NCBI RefSeq assembly: GCF_001905845.1
Contig: NZ_LIVZ01000015.1
Location: 124,001-188,000 of the forward strand
DNA: 64,000 nt
Direction of reading: 5' to 3'
Source of the DNA: Streptomyces sp. TSRI0107
GTDB lineage: Bacteria; Actinomycetota; Actinomycetes; Streptomycetales; Streptomycetaceae
Shown here: positions 52,007 through 61,276 of the stretch, piece by piece
How the letters are laid out: the number at the start of each line of letters is the position of its first letter
Position numbering within the stretch: the stretch's first letter is position 1
Translations under genes and position numbers: made by a program
Notes under the pieces: generated by a model
Databases searched by the model: none
Seen by the model: only the letters and a program-made list of their open reading frames with translations
Told to the model about the DNA's origin: nothing

Positions 52007-52708
52007 TCAGGACTTCAGCTCGCCCGGGCCACTGTCCATGACGATGTGCAGGCCGTCTCCCATGACCGCCGCCGCCCGTACCTTGAGGCCGAGGGCCTCG
52101 GCTGCGGCCTTCACTCCGGGGGGCTCGGCCTCGCTGTCGCCGGAGAGCCCCTCTCCCGCGGCCTTCCCGTCGTCCACCGGTACCAGGGCTAGGCCACCGG
52201 AGTGATCCACTTCCGGCTCCAGCACCATTTGCCTCGGCGCGCCTATCCCGGCTGTCTCCACGGTGACGGTCCCCTCTTGCCTGTTCATGGCCACGGACGT
52301 CACCCCTATGCCCGGTGCCACCTTCCTGAAGGCTTCCGCCATGGAGTCCTCGTCCACGATGGCCATCCCGTGGACACGCTCGAAGTCGGGCGATGAGCCC
52401 AGCCGAAGACCGAACACCTCGAGCTGGATCGACACGCCCGTGTACGGTCCCAGCGTGGCGTTGTCCGCCACGACGTCCACCTGTTCCAGTCGTTCCCCGG
52501 TCAGGGCGGCCAGAGCCCAGCCGTCGCGCTGCCGGACCGTGGCGTCGGCGCCGACGAGGCCCGGGTCCTTCCGGATCCGGTCCGCGACAGCCTCCCGGGC
52601 CATCCACTCGGCCGCCCCGCCCATCGCGGCCAGACACAGGCCGACGATCATGACGACGCCTATCGGGTGTTCGGTCACAACCGATCTCAGCCGGACAAAA
52701 CGGGTCAC
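52007..52708 (-). CDS. DUF2993 (LmeA-like) family protein
   Basis: 233 residues from GTG 52708, with AAGGAG 7 bases upstream; the longer frame lacks a ribosome site. One N-terminal span (IGVVMIVGLCLAAMGGAAEWMA) then a periplasmic-type domain: TGERLEQVDVVADNATLGPYTGVSIQLEVFGLRLG and VHGMAIVDEDSMAEAFRKVAPGIGVTSVAM. DUF2993 proteins such as mycobacterial LmeA bind phospholipid or lipoglycan precursors outside the membrane. Solitary gene. Confidence 0.87.
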   Translation of the reverse strand: MTRFVRLRSVVTEHPIGVVMIVGLCLAAMGGAAEWMAREAVADRIRKDPGLVGADATVRQRDGWALAALTGERLEQVDVVADNATLGPYTGVSIQLEVFGLRLGSSPDFERVHGMAIVDEDSMAEAFRKVAPGIGVTSVAMNRQEGTVTVETAGIGAPRQMVLEPEVDHSGGLALVPVDDGKAAGEGLSGDSEAEPPGVKAAAEALGLKVRAAAVMGDGLHIVMDSGPGELKS

Positions 52709-52945
52709 GCCATTCTCCTTGGACGCAGCGAGCAGGATGTTGCGCGCATGACTGATTGATGGAAGACGGAATGTCTGTTTGAGCACGCCCGACGCGATGC
52801 CCTCGCATCGGTGCACCGGTGGCCTGCGCACGGCTCGCGACGATGGAAGCACGCGGCGCCTGGGAACCGAACGGCGAGAACGTCCGTGTTCAGCGGGGAC
52901 CGGTGGAGAGATGCTCCACGATCCGCACGGAACCGAGGACCTGAA

Positions 52946-53710
52946 TCACGGTTCTCCACGCGGCGGCTGCCTGCCGGCCACGGTCCGACGGGGCAGCGCG
53001 GGCGGCTCCGCCGGAAAGCCGTCGTCAGCGCCGTCCCCGGCTACGGCGGCCTGCGCATCAGGGGTCTCACTCGCGCCGAACCAGGACACGGCCTCCCCGT
53101 CGGCCGGCGGGACCACCGGCCGAGGCGTCCTCGCCACGGCTGCCGCCCGCCCGGCCGGTGCCGGCCGGGAGCCGGTGCCGACGGGCAGGAAGAAGACGTC
53201 GCCGACGATGTCGGAGTGGAGGGTGACGATGCCGGAAGGCAGTTCCAGGTGGGCACTGCTGCTGGGTGACACGGCCGCGTGCGCGGCGAGGTGCCGCAGT
53301 TGGTCGCCGGTGACGGTCTCCTCCCGGATGAACTCGCCCCCGACCGAGCTCAGCCCCTGGAAGCGGCTGGTGTAGCGAGGGGCGGTGATGCGCTGGACCT
53401 CGCCCGCGGCGAGCCGGTGGACCAGTGCGAACCGGCTGTCGGGCCGAGCGCGCTCCTCCCACCAGCCGGCCACCACGTCATCGGACAGGACCGGCCCGCC
53501 CGGCCGGTCGGGCCTCTCCCACCGGCCGTCGCGGCGCCACCACTCCAGCCCGTCGGGGCTGCTGGCGCAGTCCCCGTCCACCAGCGGCGGAAGCGTGGTG
53601 GCTGCCTGAGCGGCACGCGCCTGCGCGAAGAACTGGGCGGCCGCCAGACGTGGCCCCTGGTGCGCACCGGTGGCGCGCCCGGGCGTGACGGGAAGAGCAG
53701 AAGTAGGCAT
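52946..53710 (-). CDS. hypothetical protein linked to the 582-residue pseudopilin-like protein
   Basis: 254 residues from ATG 53710 with AGGAG well placed. Soluble; the first half contains WWRRDGRWERPDRPGGP and WWEERARPDSRFALVHRL, and LPSGIVTLHSDIVGDVFFLPVG later. The final third is Ala/Pro-rich and disordered. No family recognised. It begins 82 bp after the stop of the upstream TadE-like gene on the same strand, so the pair are likely one operon. A dedicated chaperone or immunity protein is one guess, unproven. Confidence 0.72.
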   Translation of the reverse strand: MPTSALPVTPGRATGAHQGPRLAAAQFFAQARAAQAATTLPPLVDGDCASSPDGLEWWRRDGRWERPDRPGGPVLSDDVVAGWWEERARPDSRFALVHRLAAGEVQRITAPRYTSRFQGLSSVGGEFIREETVTGDQLRHLAAHAAVSPSSSAHLELPSGIVTLHSDIVGDVFFLPVGTGSRPAPAGRAAAVARTPRPVVPPADGEAVSWFGASETPDAQAAVAGDGADDGFPAEPPALPRRTVAGRQPPRGEP

Positions 53711-53792
53711 GGGAAATCTCCTGACTGGCCGCGGCGGAGATGCGGGCCGGTCCTGGCGGTGCGGGAGAGCGGTCAGGTCGCCGCGACACCGC

Positions 53793-55541
53793 TCAGGCTG
53801 TGATGGGCTTGGTGTCGGAGCACTTGGTGAACGGCTTCCACGGCCTGCTGCCGTCCACCTGCGGGGCACCCGCGTAGGTCGGGTTGCCGGTGATGGTCTG
53901 TGTCTTCTCCTCGTGTGTGACGTCGATGCCGAACAGCTTGAATCCCACGCCGAGCGAGCCGGCGGACAGGCCGAAGCCGATTCCGAGGGAGGCGTTCCAC
54001 CAGTCGGTGTCGACGTCGTAGTCCAGGCTGGAGATCTGGGCGTTGTCGTGCAGCAGGCGCTCGATCGGCCCCGCGGTCGCGGACGACTTGTCCGCGAGGT
54101 CACTCGGGGAGGGGACGCCTCGTTCCGCGGGGTTGCCGCCGCGGCCGCGTATCCAGTCCTCCACGGCTGTGCGGTCCTCGTCGTCGGTCAGCACGATCTC
54201 GGCGCTCTCGGTGTGCAGCGTGGAATGGGTCTTGCCACCGCCCGCGCCGATGTCGATCGTGACCGGGCCGGTGTTCACGGAGCCGCCGACGTTGATGCCG
54301 CCGCCCCTGCCGCTTTCCTCGCTCGTGACGATCTTCAGCTTCTCGGGGCGGTGCGGCTTCTTCTCCTTCACCTCCTTGTCGTACGCGGCGGCGTCGTAGG
54401 TGACGGCGATCTGCTGCATGTGCGTGCCGTCGGCCTTGCCTCCCACGCCCGCGCTGCCGCCCATGGAGAAGGTGTAGACGAAGGTGACCTTCCCCGCGTC
54501 CGGACCGGTCTTCGTGCGCATGACGACCACGTCCTTGCTCATGGCCCCGGACAGGCCCTGGAGAGAGCCGCCGCCGACGCCCTTGGTGTCCGGAGCGGAG
54601 CCGACGAGGGTCTCCTGGGCCTGCTTGGTCCTGCGCGCGAGCTCGGCGGACGAGGCCCCCGGATTGGCCTTCTTGATCTCCTTGGCGATGTCGTCCTTCA
54701 GGGACTTCAGCTTCTTGTCGTCCTTGGCGTACTTCCCGCCGAAGCTCACGTCGCCCGACACGTCGGTCGTGGTCTTGGTGATGTCGACGTCCGGAGCCTT
54801 CTCGGGATCGACGTCGGGCTTCTTCTTCTTTGCGTGGTGGCCGCAGACCATGCCGAGCTCGGTGGAATGAGGGCCCGCCGGGCGGCTGCGGCACTTCTCC
54901 GCCGCCTTGAGGAACTCCGCGAACTGCTTCGCGTCCTTGAGGTTCTCCTCCAGGTCCTTCTGGTGGTCGTCCGACTTGTGGGCGTTGAACATCCACTGCC
55001 CGCCGCTGCCGCTGCTCTTGACGTAGCTGCCGCCCAGCGATGCGCCTCCGCCCCAGTTCTTCAGACCCGGGATGCTCGCACTGATGCTGCCGGCGACTCC
55101 CCCGCCCTTGGTGGCCATGCGCTCCAGCGTCACCGAGCCGTCCGACCACTGCTGGACCTTGATCTGCTCGCTGGAGGAGATCTTGATGAAGAGGATCTGC
55201 ACGACCACGGTGTCCTTCGTCTCTTCCGACGAGAGCAGACACTTGGCCGGCTGGAAGGGATCGTCGTCCGGCGGCGGCGCCTCGGGACCGCCGGTGGGAT
55301 CACCGTCCCCCGGCGGCTTGCCCGCGTCGTCGCCCTTTCCGCCGCATCCGCCGCCGCCGGCCAGTCGCTCGACCTGACAGATCAGTTTGTGGTCGACGTC
55401 CGTTCCGAGTGCGGTTCCCGCAATGGCCAGGACGACGGCTCCGACCACCGCGACCAGACCGAGATACTCCGTGGTCCCCTGTCCACGGTCCGCGTCCGTC
55501 GCGCCCCCGCGCACCGTCCGTTCCGGTTCCGAACCACGCAT
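53793..55541 (-). CDS. 582-residue protein with TadE/pseudopilin-like N-terminus and large extracellular domain
   Basis: GGAGC precedes ATG 55541. DRGQGTTEYLGLVAVVGAVVLAIAG at residues ~19-43 has the same DRGQ-x3-E-x-LG signature as the two TadE-like proteins at 61273 and 61694, pointing to prepilin-type processing and insertion in the membrane. After an acidic Pro/Gly linker come about 450 residues: Gly-rich strands (GGSYVKSSGSGGQW), charged helices (KDLEENLKDAKQFAEFLKAAEKC, KKLKSLKDDIAKEIKKANPG) and further Gly-rich strands. No known toxin or enzyme motif. Could be a minor pilin, tip adhesin or cargo of the Tad system 3.8 kb away. Next gene on the strand is the 254-residue protein. Confidence 0.83.
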   Translation of the reverse strand: MRGSEPERTVRGGATDADRGQGTTEYLGLVAVVGAVVLAIAGTALGTDVDHKLICQVERLAGGGGCGGKGDDAGKPPGDGDPTGGPEAPPPDDDPFQPAKCLLSSEETKDTVVVQILFIKISSSEQIKVQQWSDGSVTLERMATKGGGVAGSISASIPGLKNWGGGASLGGSYVKSSGSGGQWMFNAHKSDDHQKDLEENLKDAKQFAEFLKAAEKCRSRPAGPHSTELGMVCGHHAKKKKPDVDPEKAPDVDITKTTTDVSGDVSFGGKYAKDDKKLKSLKDDIAKEIKKANPGASSAELARRTKQAQETLVGSAPDTKGVGGGSLQGLSGAMSKDVVVMRTKTGPDAGKVTFVYTFSMGGSAGVGGKADGTHMQQIAVTYDAAAYDKEVKEKKPHRPEKLKIVTSEESGRGGGINVGGSVNTGPVTIDIGAGGGKTHSTLHTESAEIVLTDDEDRTAVEDWIRGRGGNPAERGVPSPSDLADKSSATAGPIERLLHDNAQISSLDYDVDTDWWNASLGIGFGLSAGSLGVGFKLFGIDVTHEEKTQTITGNPTYAGAPQVDGSRPWKPFTKCSDTKPITA

Positions 55542-55743
55542 GCTCCAGCCTCTCGGTCGTCCAACCGCTACTCGTATACGGCCACTTCGGCGGGTATGAC
55601 GGTAGGAACGGACCAGGACTCGGCGACAGGGCCCCCGGTGCCCATCGGGGCCTAATGCAGGCCCAAAGCCATGACGCCGTCACGCGGTGTGCGGCCATGG
55701 AGAGAATCTCCATCCCTGGTGTGACGGTGTGGTCGATCGCTCC

Positions 55744-57696
55744 ATGGCCTTCGGAAACCACGGCCGCATCATGGAGAGCATGGAAGACCGACGTCCGACC
55801 ACCTCGTCCGGTGACCCGTGGCTCGACATGCTGACCGACGGCTGGACGTCCGTGGAGATCGAGGATTACCGCCGCCTGCGGCTGACCGAGTCGCCGGCGC
55901 ACGAACATCAGGCCATCGAGGTCCAGGCCTTGCGTACGCTCGCGCTCCGCGAGCGGCTGGCGGAACAGCAGCGGCACGCGGACGAGCTCAGGGTCCTCAA
56001 CGGTCTCGCGCGGCGGCTCGCGTCACTGAGGGCTTCTTCGGAGGTGCTGCAGGAGGTGGCCGTCCAGGCACGGCGCCTGCTGGGCGTCGACGTCTCGTAC
56101 ATCATGCTGACCGAGGCGGACGGGACACTGCGCATCGACGTCGCGGACGGATCGATGGGATCGAGCCTGCGCGGCATCCGGTTGCCCTCACAGAGCGGTC
56201 TCGGCGGCGAGGTCGTACGCACGGGCCGGCCCGTCTGGAGCGAGGCGTACCTCGACGACACCTGCTTCCCCCACACCCCGTCGAGTGACGCGGCGGCCGC
56301 CGACGAACGGCTGGGCGGAATCCTCGGGGTCCCGCTGATCGCCGGGGAGGAGACCATCGGTGTCCTGTTCGCCGCCGACCGGCGCTCGCGGCTCTTCGTC
56401 GCGCGGGAGGTGGAACTGCTGGCCGCACTGGCGTCGCATGCCGCGGTGGCCATCACGAACGCACGACTGTTCGAGCAGTACCGGGCCACGGCCCGCGACC
56501 TCCAGACCGCCTACGAGCACCTCACCCACACCGACAACGTGCGTCAGCGCGCCATCGAGCTGCGCGAGGAACTCACCGGCGTGATCATCCACGGAGGGGG
56601 CTTCAAGGAGATCGCCGCCGCCCTCGAGAGCGCGCTGGGCACACCGGTCGCCGTCTTCGACCACCTCGACAAGCGGCTGGCGGGGTCACCCGTGGGGGTG
56701 CCGGGCGGGCCGGGCGGGGTCAGGGAGCTCGTCGGCCTCGCCGGCGATCCCGCCCCTCGCCGGCTTCGCGACGAGCACGGTGAGCGCGTCATGGTCCCGG
56801 TGCTGCTGCGCAGCGGATACGCCGGCTGCCTCGTCGCGGCGTCGCCCACACCGATCGACGACGAGGCCGTGCATCTGCTGACCATCGGCGCGACCTCGGT
56901 GGCGCTGGTCGTCATGTCCGAGCGCTCCCTCGCGGAAGCCGAGCGGCGCAACCGCGGCGAGGTCATCAACGCGCTGCTCTCCTCGGACATCGACGAGGCG
57001 ACCACCCGGCGAAGAGCCCGGTCCGCGGGAATCGACATGGAGAGGATCACGGCCGTCGCCGTACTCGATCCAGCGCCCGACGACTCCCACGGAGCCGTCC
57101 AGTGGGGGCAGCGGCTCGTGTCCGAGCTCGGCGGCTGGTCGGCCGAGTACTCGGACCACGTCGTCGCGCTGATCGCCGGGGCCTCCCCCGTGGAGGTACG
57201 GGACCGGCTCACGTCCCTCGCCGCCGGAACGGAGCTGCCCTGCACGGTCGGCGTCGCGTCCTGCTCGGGTGGCAGCCGCGCTGCCCGCGACTCCCATGAG
57301 AAGGCCCGGCAGACAGCCACCGTGCTGAACGCCCTCGGAAGACCGGGAACCTGCGCCCAGGCGTCCGAACTCGGCGTCTACCGAGGCCTGTTCAATCAGG
57401 CGGGGCGAGACGAGATAGCCGCGTTCGTGCGCCTCACCATCGGCCCGTTGCTCGAACACGACCGACGACGCCGGCGTACGCTCGCGCACACCCTGGGCGT
57501 GTATCTCGATCAGTCCCGGCACCACGCCAGGACCTGCGGCGAGCTGCACATTCACGCCAACACCCTGTACCAGCGCCTGGAGAAGATCACCGAGCTCATC
57601 GGGCCCCGCTGGAAGGACCCCTCGCACAGCCTCGAGATTCAGCTCGCGCTGCGGATGCAGCGCCTGCTCGACACCTTGGCCCCGCGCCATGACTGA
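55744..57696 (+). CDS. GAF-domain PucR-type transcriptional regulator
   Basis: About 650 residues. ATG 55744 is used; ATG 55771 and 55780 are alternatives and no ribosome site is convincing. A GAF domain spans about residues 75-235 (LRASSEVLQEVAVQARRLLGVDVSYIML, GLGGEVVRTGRPVWSEAYL, GILGVPLIAGEETIGVLFAADR). A CdaR/GGDEF-like middle (RRRARSAGIDMERITAVAVLDP) and the PucR helix-turn-helix (LAHTLGVYLDQSRHHARTCGELHIHANTLYQRL) complete it. Such proteins commonly govern catabolic or morphological genes. Divergent from the TadE-like gene (202 bp) and upstream of the tad locus. Confidence 0.9.
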   Translation: MAFGNHGRIMESMEDRRPTTSSGDPWLDMLTDGWTSVEIEDYRRLRLTESPAHEHQAIEVQALRTLALRERLAEQQRHADELRVLNGLARRLASLRASSEVLQEVAVQARRLLGVDVSYIMLTEADGTLRIDVADGSMGSSLRGIRLPSQSGLGGEVVRTGRPVWSEAYLDDTCFPHTPSSDAAAADERLGGILGVPLIAGEETIGVLFAADRRSRLFVAREVELLAALASHAAVAITNARLFEQYRATARDLQTAYEHLTHTDNVRQRAIELREELTGVIIHGGGFKEIAAALESALGTPVAVFDHLDKRLAGSPVGVPGGPGGVRELVGLAGDPAPRRLRDEHGERVMVPVLLRSGYAGCLVAASPTPIDDEAVHLLTIGATSVALVVMSERSLAEAERRNRGEVINALLSSDIDEATTRRRARSAGIDMERITAVAVLDPAPDDSHGAVQWGQRLVSELGGWSAEYSDHVVALIAGASPVEVRDRLTSLAAGTELPCTVGVASCSGGSRAARDSHEKARQTATVLNALGRPGTCAQASELGVYRGLFNQAGRDEIAAFVRLTIGPLLEHDRRRRRTLAHTLGVYLDQSRHHARTCGELHIHANTLYQRLEKITELIGPRWKDPSHSLEIQLALRMQRLLDTLAPRHD

Positions 57697-58376
57697 CCCG
57701 CTGAGCCTGGGCCCCCGAATCGCCGACCGTGCATGCCCGCCTTTCCCTTGCCGGCCGGCCTGGTCGCGCAGCTCACAGCGCCGGCCTGCCCGATCCGGCG
57801 GCCGCCGTGCCCGTTTGCCGTTCCACGCGCCCGTGGTCGTGACCGTACGGGCAAGGGCGGCAGCTCCCCGGCAGTCCACTGCCCGGACGTCAATTGGGCC
57901 TGTTATGGGCCCGCCTGGGTACGGCGGCCCTGTCATGGGCCCTGATTCGTTCGTAGCGTCTTCTCCAGGGAACCGGGTCGGAAGCTTCGCAGGAACGTGA
58001 CGAACGCGTGAGACGGAAAAAGCTTGGTGTGCGGGCGATCGCCGGCTGTGCCGCCGGTCTGCCCATTGATGTGCCATGCATTGCGGATTGGGCCGATGGC
58101 ACAACGTACGGCCACTTATGTTGACGAGTTTTCCCTCACGGCCTTAGATCTGCGCCAGATGACTGGTTCAGCGGCTGATGCCCGGAAGCTGGGATCCGAA
58201 TGGAGCTTGGGATCCGAATGGAGCTCCGGACACGAGCCGAGACGTTCCGTGCGGTCGCATCGGTCATGACCGACGGCAGGCAACCGCGAGAACAAGAAGC
58301 GCCGTTGCCGTTCCGAATCGATTCGGCGCACCCCAGGAAGGCAGGTGTGCCGACAGCCGTCAGACAAGGAGCCCGC
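57697..58376. other. 680-bp intergenic region, no convincing gene
   Basis: No ORF with a ribosome site and plausible composition. A perfect 18-bp tandem duplication at 58190-58225 is listed separately. The stretch around 57980-58160 is richer in A/T and may hold the promoter of the following gene. Confidence 0.6.
58190..58225. repeat. perfect 18-bp tandem duplication
   Basis: TGGGATCCGAATGGAGCT occurs at 58190-58207 and again at 58208-58225. It lies about 152-187 bp upstream of the chosen start of the next gene and contains a BamHI-type GGATCC in each copy. Confidence 0.9.
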
Positions 58377-59234
58377 GTGTCCACTGCGATCGCCGTCACC
58401 AGCGCCGACATGGCGCTGCCCGCACAGGACGACCGCACCGTGCCCGCCGCCGTCCTGAACGATCTGGACCGGCAGCCGATGGAACATTCCGTGGATGCCG
58501 TGCGGACCCTGCTCGACCGGCACGGGCACGTGATCGTCGTCTACTCGGACGCCGTCCCGGCGGCCGTGAATCGCCGGCTGCACGCGGTACGCTCCCTGCT
58601 GGAGAGCGATCGCATCGCCCTGTTCCGGCCGGAGCTGCCGCCTCTCGGTGTCGCCGTGCTGGCACGCCAGTTGAGGCAGCTGGCCGCCTGTGGGATCAGC
58701 CCCGGCGTGCTCGCCTCGGCCGGGACGCTGCTCACCCATTACGTCCACTGCGGCGCCGTACTGAATTCCGTCATCCGCCTCGACCGCGTGCCCGTCGGAC
58801 TCAAGGCGCACGCGAAGTCGTGGATGCCTGGCAGCCGGTTCGGCGTGATCGCCCACCCCGCCCCCCAGCTGATCCGCGTGGGCGGCGAAGCCACCCTCAC
58901 CGGACCGGACTTCGGCAGCTGGATGCTCGTCGCCAAGGGCCGGCTCGAGTCGGACTGGGCCGGCGCCACCCTGGCCCCGGCCTGGAACATGGCCGGGCTG
59001 CGCGAGGCGGCGCTGCCGGCCGAGTCGGCGGCATGGTGGGGGACGGGAAAGCTGGTCGAGTTCTGCACCTACCTGCCCGACCCGCTGGTCCTGTACCAGC
59101 TGGTCACCTCGGCGCGTCGAAGCGTGTGCCACTGGTGTGGCATCGATGTCATCGGCGACCACTGCGTCTTCTGCTCGGCCACCGCGCCGGCCGGTGACGA
59201 GCCCGTTCGTGAGGCTCACACGTCCCCGGAGTGA
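58377..59234 (+). CDS. conserved hypothetical with C-terminal zinc-ribbon-like motif
   Basis: 285 residues from GTG 58377, preceded by AAGGAG. The N-terminal part (AAVLNDLDRQPMEHSVDAVRTLLDRHGHVIVVYSDAVPAAVNRRLHAVRSLLE) looks helical with a strand core, and LPPLGVAVLARQLRQLAACGISPG follows. The end has CHWCGIDVIGDHCVFC, two CxxC pairs that could bind zinc. No membrane segment. It sits 68 bp upstream of CpaB in the same direction, so may be the first gene of the tad operon and could be a regulator. Confidence 0.78.
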   Translation: MSTAIAVTSADMALPAQDDRTVPAAVLNDLDRQPMEHSVDAVRTLLDRHGHVIVVYSDAVPAAVNRRLHAVRSLLESDRIALFRPELPPLGVAVLARQLRQLAACGISPGVLASAGTLLTHYVHCGAVLNSVIRLDRVPVGLKAHAKSWMPGSRFGVIAHPAPQLIRVGGEATLTGPDFGSWMLVAKGRLESDWAGATLAPAWNMAGLREAALPAESAAWWGTGKLVEFCTYLPDPLVLYQLVTSARRSVCHWCGIDVIGDHCVFCSATAPAGDEPVREAHTSPE

Positions 59235-59302
59235 GCCCGCGCCGGCCGGCCCCACTGTCCCACTTTGCTCGACCGATATCCCCCGATGAGGTTGCACGGT
59301 TC

Positions 59303-60010
59303 ATGAACTCCCGTCAGCGCCGCGGCGTGATACTTCTGCTCCTGTCCGTCCTCTGTGCCCTCGGCGCGTTCGCGGGCGTGCTGTCCGTGATCAACGACGC
59401 CAAGTCGAAAGTCGGACCCGAGGTCACGGCCTACCGGCTCAAGACCGATGTGAAGCCGTACACGCCGCTGGCCACGAGCCAGTTCGAGAAGATCAAGATG
59501 CCGAAGCGGTGGCTGTCGCCCAACGCCGTCACCGACATCACCCGGATCCAGGGGAAGACCGCGGTCACCACACTCCGGCAGGGCTCCCTGCTGCAGAGCG
59601 ACATGATCGTGGACCAGCCCGTCCTGCGGCCGGGACAGCAGGAGGTCGCCATCATGATCGACGCGGCGACCGGCGTGGCCGGCAAGATCACCCCGGGCTC
59701 CAAGGTCAACGTGTACGCCACCTTCCCGGGGAAGCACGAGGGCGATCCCGCTCAGTCCAAGGTCATCGTGACCGGCGCCAAGGTGCTCGACGTGGGCCGG
59801 ATCACCGCTCTGGACCCGGTCTCCGACGGCAGGGAGCCGAAGCTCGGCGAGGCCGTCCCCATCACCTTCGCGCTCGACACCACCGACGCCCAGCGCGTCA
59901 CCTACGCCGAGTCCTTCGCCCAGCGCGTCCGGCTCGCGCTGGTCGCGCCCGGCGGCGACAGCGGCGTTCCCGCCGAGGACCGGACCTATGAACTCGCGAA
60001 GGACAAGTGA
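59303..60010 (+). CDS. cpaB: Flp pilus assembly protein CpaB/RcpC (SAF domain)
   Basis: 235 residues. One N-terminal span (GVILLLLSVLCALGAFAGVLSVI) then the SAF and RcpC parts: LKTDVKPYTPLATSQFEKIKMPKRWL, RQGSLLQSDMIVDQPVLRPGQQEVAIMIDAATGVAGKITPGSKVNVYATF. CpaB is an inner-membrane/extracellular assembly factor of Tad pili. ATG 59303 gives the family start; the open frame extends upstream. First recognisable tad gene. Confidence 0.9.
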   Translation: MNSRQRRGVILLLLSVLCALGAFAGVLSVINDAKSKVGPEVTAYRLKTDVKPYTPLATSQFEKIKMPKRWLSPNAVTDITRIQGKTAVTTLRQGSLLQSDMIVDQPVLRPGQQEVAIMIDAATGVAGKITPGSKVNVYATFPGKHEGDPAQSKVIVTGAKVLDVGRITALDPVSDGREPKLGEAVPITFALDTTDAQRVTYAESFAQRVRLALVAPGGDSGVPAEDRTYELAKDK

Positions 60011-60019
60011 GAGGCCCGC

Positions 60020-61276
60020 ATGCCCACGAGGATCCTCCCGGCTGTCGGTGACGCGGACGCGGTCCGGTCCCTCACGACACTGCTCAGCCAGCTCCCGGAC
60101 GCGGAGCCCCTGACCCCCGTCGCCGACTCCACCCAGCTCGTCGACACCCTCGCGCGCCTGGCCGCCGAGTCCGTCGACGAACTGCCCGAGGTGGTGGTCG
60201 TGCACGAGCGCGTCGGCCCGGTCCCCGCCCTGGAGCTGATCCGCGAAGTGGCGCTGCGCTTCCCGGCCGTCGGCGTCATCCTGGTCACCTCCGACGCCGG
60301 CCCCACCCTGTTCCAGGCCGCCATGGACTCCGGGGCGCGCGGGCTGGTGGCCCTGCCCCTGAGCTACGAGGAACTGGTCAGCCGGGTACAGGCGGTGGCC
60401 CAGTGGTCCGTGGGCGTACGGCGCCATCTCGGGCACGGCGGCGACGTGTTCACCGGCACCGGCGGGCGGGTGGTGACGGTGAGCGGCGCCAAGGGCGGTG
60501 TGGGCGCCACCCTGACGGCCGTCCACCTCGCCCTGGCCGCACAGTCCTCCGGCCACAGCACGGCCCTGGTCGACATGGACCTCCAGGCCGGGGACATCGC
60601 CTCCTACCTGGACGTCCGGTTCCGCCGCTCGGTCGTGGACCTGGCCGCCATCACCGACATCTCCCCCCGCGTCCTGGCCGACGCCGTCTACCGCCACGGC
60701 ACCGGTCTCGCGCTGCTGCTCGCCCCCGGCGAGGGCGAACGCGGCGAGGAGGTCACCGACCGGGCCGCCCGCCAGCTCGTCAGCGTCCTGCGTTCCCGCT
60801 ACGAGGTGATCGTCCTGGACTGCGGCGCCCAGATGAGCGGCGCCGCGGCGGCCGCCGTGGAGATGGCCGACACCGCGCTGCTGCTCACCACCCCGGACGT
60901 GGTCGCGGTACGCGCCGCGAAACGGACGGTTCGTATGTGGGGCCGGCTCCAGATCCGCAAGGCCGAGGAGACCACGGTCGTCGTCAACCGCCACAGCCGC
61001 GATACGGACATCCAGCCGCCCCTCGTCCGGAAGATCACCGGCGCGGGGCTGGCGGGCACGGCGATCCCCGCGAACTTCAAGGAGCTTCAGGGCGCGGTCG
61101 ACGCCGGCCGCATCCACGAGCTGGACGACAAGAGCACGGTCAAGCAGGCCCTGTGGGCTCTCGCGGGCGAGCTGGGCATCGTCAAGGCCCCCGACGCCGA
61201 GCGCAAGGGCGGCGGACGGCTGCGGGGCGACCGGGGGCCGCTGCGTGTCCGGCGGCGCAAGGAGGCGGGGCGATGA
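60020..61276 (+). CDS. cpaE: CpaE-like Flp pilus assembly ATPase (MinD/ParA fold)
   Basis: 418 residues. A receiver-like domain without a clear phospho-Asp (LPEVVVVHERVGPVPALELIREVALRFPAVGVILVTSDAG) leads into a deviant Walker A SGAKGGVGATLTAV, then LVDMDLQAGDIASYLDVR, the Walker B-like VIVLDCGAQMSG. The C-terminal tail is basic and Arg-rich (GGRLRGDRGPLRVRRRKEAGR). CpaE positions the Tad machine. Nine bp after CpaB; the stop overlaps the next ATG (ATGA). Confidence 0.92.
   Translation: MPTRILPAVGDADAVRSLTTLLSQLPDAEPLTPVADSTQLVDTLARLAAESVDELPEVVVVHERVGPVPALELIREVALRFPAVGVILVTSDAGPTLFQAAMDSGARGLVALPLSYEELVSRVQAVAQWSVGVRRHLGHGGDVFTGTGGRVVTVSGAKGGVGATLTAVHLALAAQSSGHSTALVDMDLQAGDIASYLDVRFRRSVVDLAAITDISPRVLADAVYRHGTGLALLLAPGEGERGEEVTDRAARQLVSVLRSRYEVIVLDCGAQMSGAAAAAVEMADTALLLTTPDVVAVRAAKRTVRMWGRLQIRKAEETTVVVNRHSRDTDIQPPLVRKITGAGLAGTAIPANFKELQGAVDAGRIHELDDKSTVKQALWALAGELGIVKAPDAERKGGGRLRGDRGPLRVRRRKEAGR

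Noticed and set aside
52779..53375. 198-residue plus-strand ORF between DUF2993 and the 254-residue gene
   Set aside because: Mostly opposite the 254-residue gene, which has a good ribosome site; composition is shadow-like.
57697..58376. Flp pilin gene before the tad operon
   Set aside because: No 50-70-residue ORF with a pilin leader (G-x4-E helix) is present; the pilin is probably beyond the right edge.
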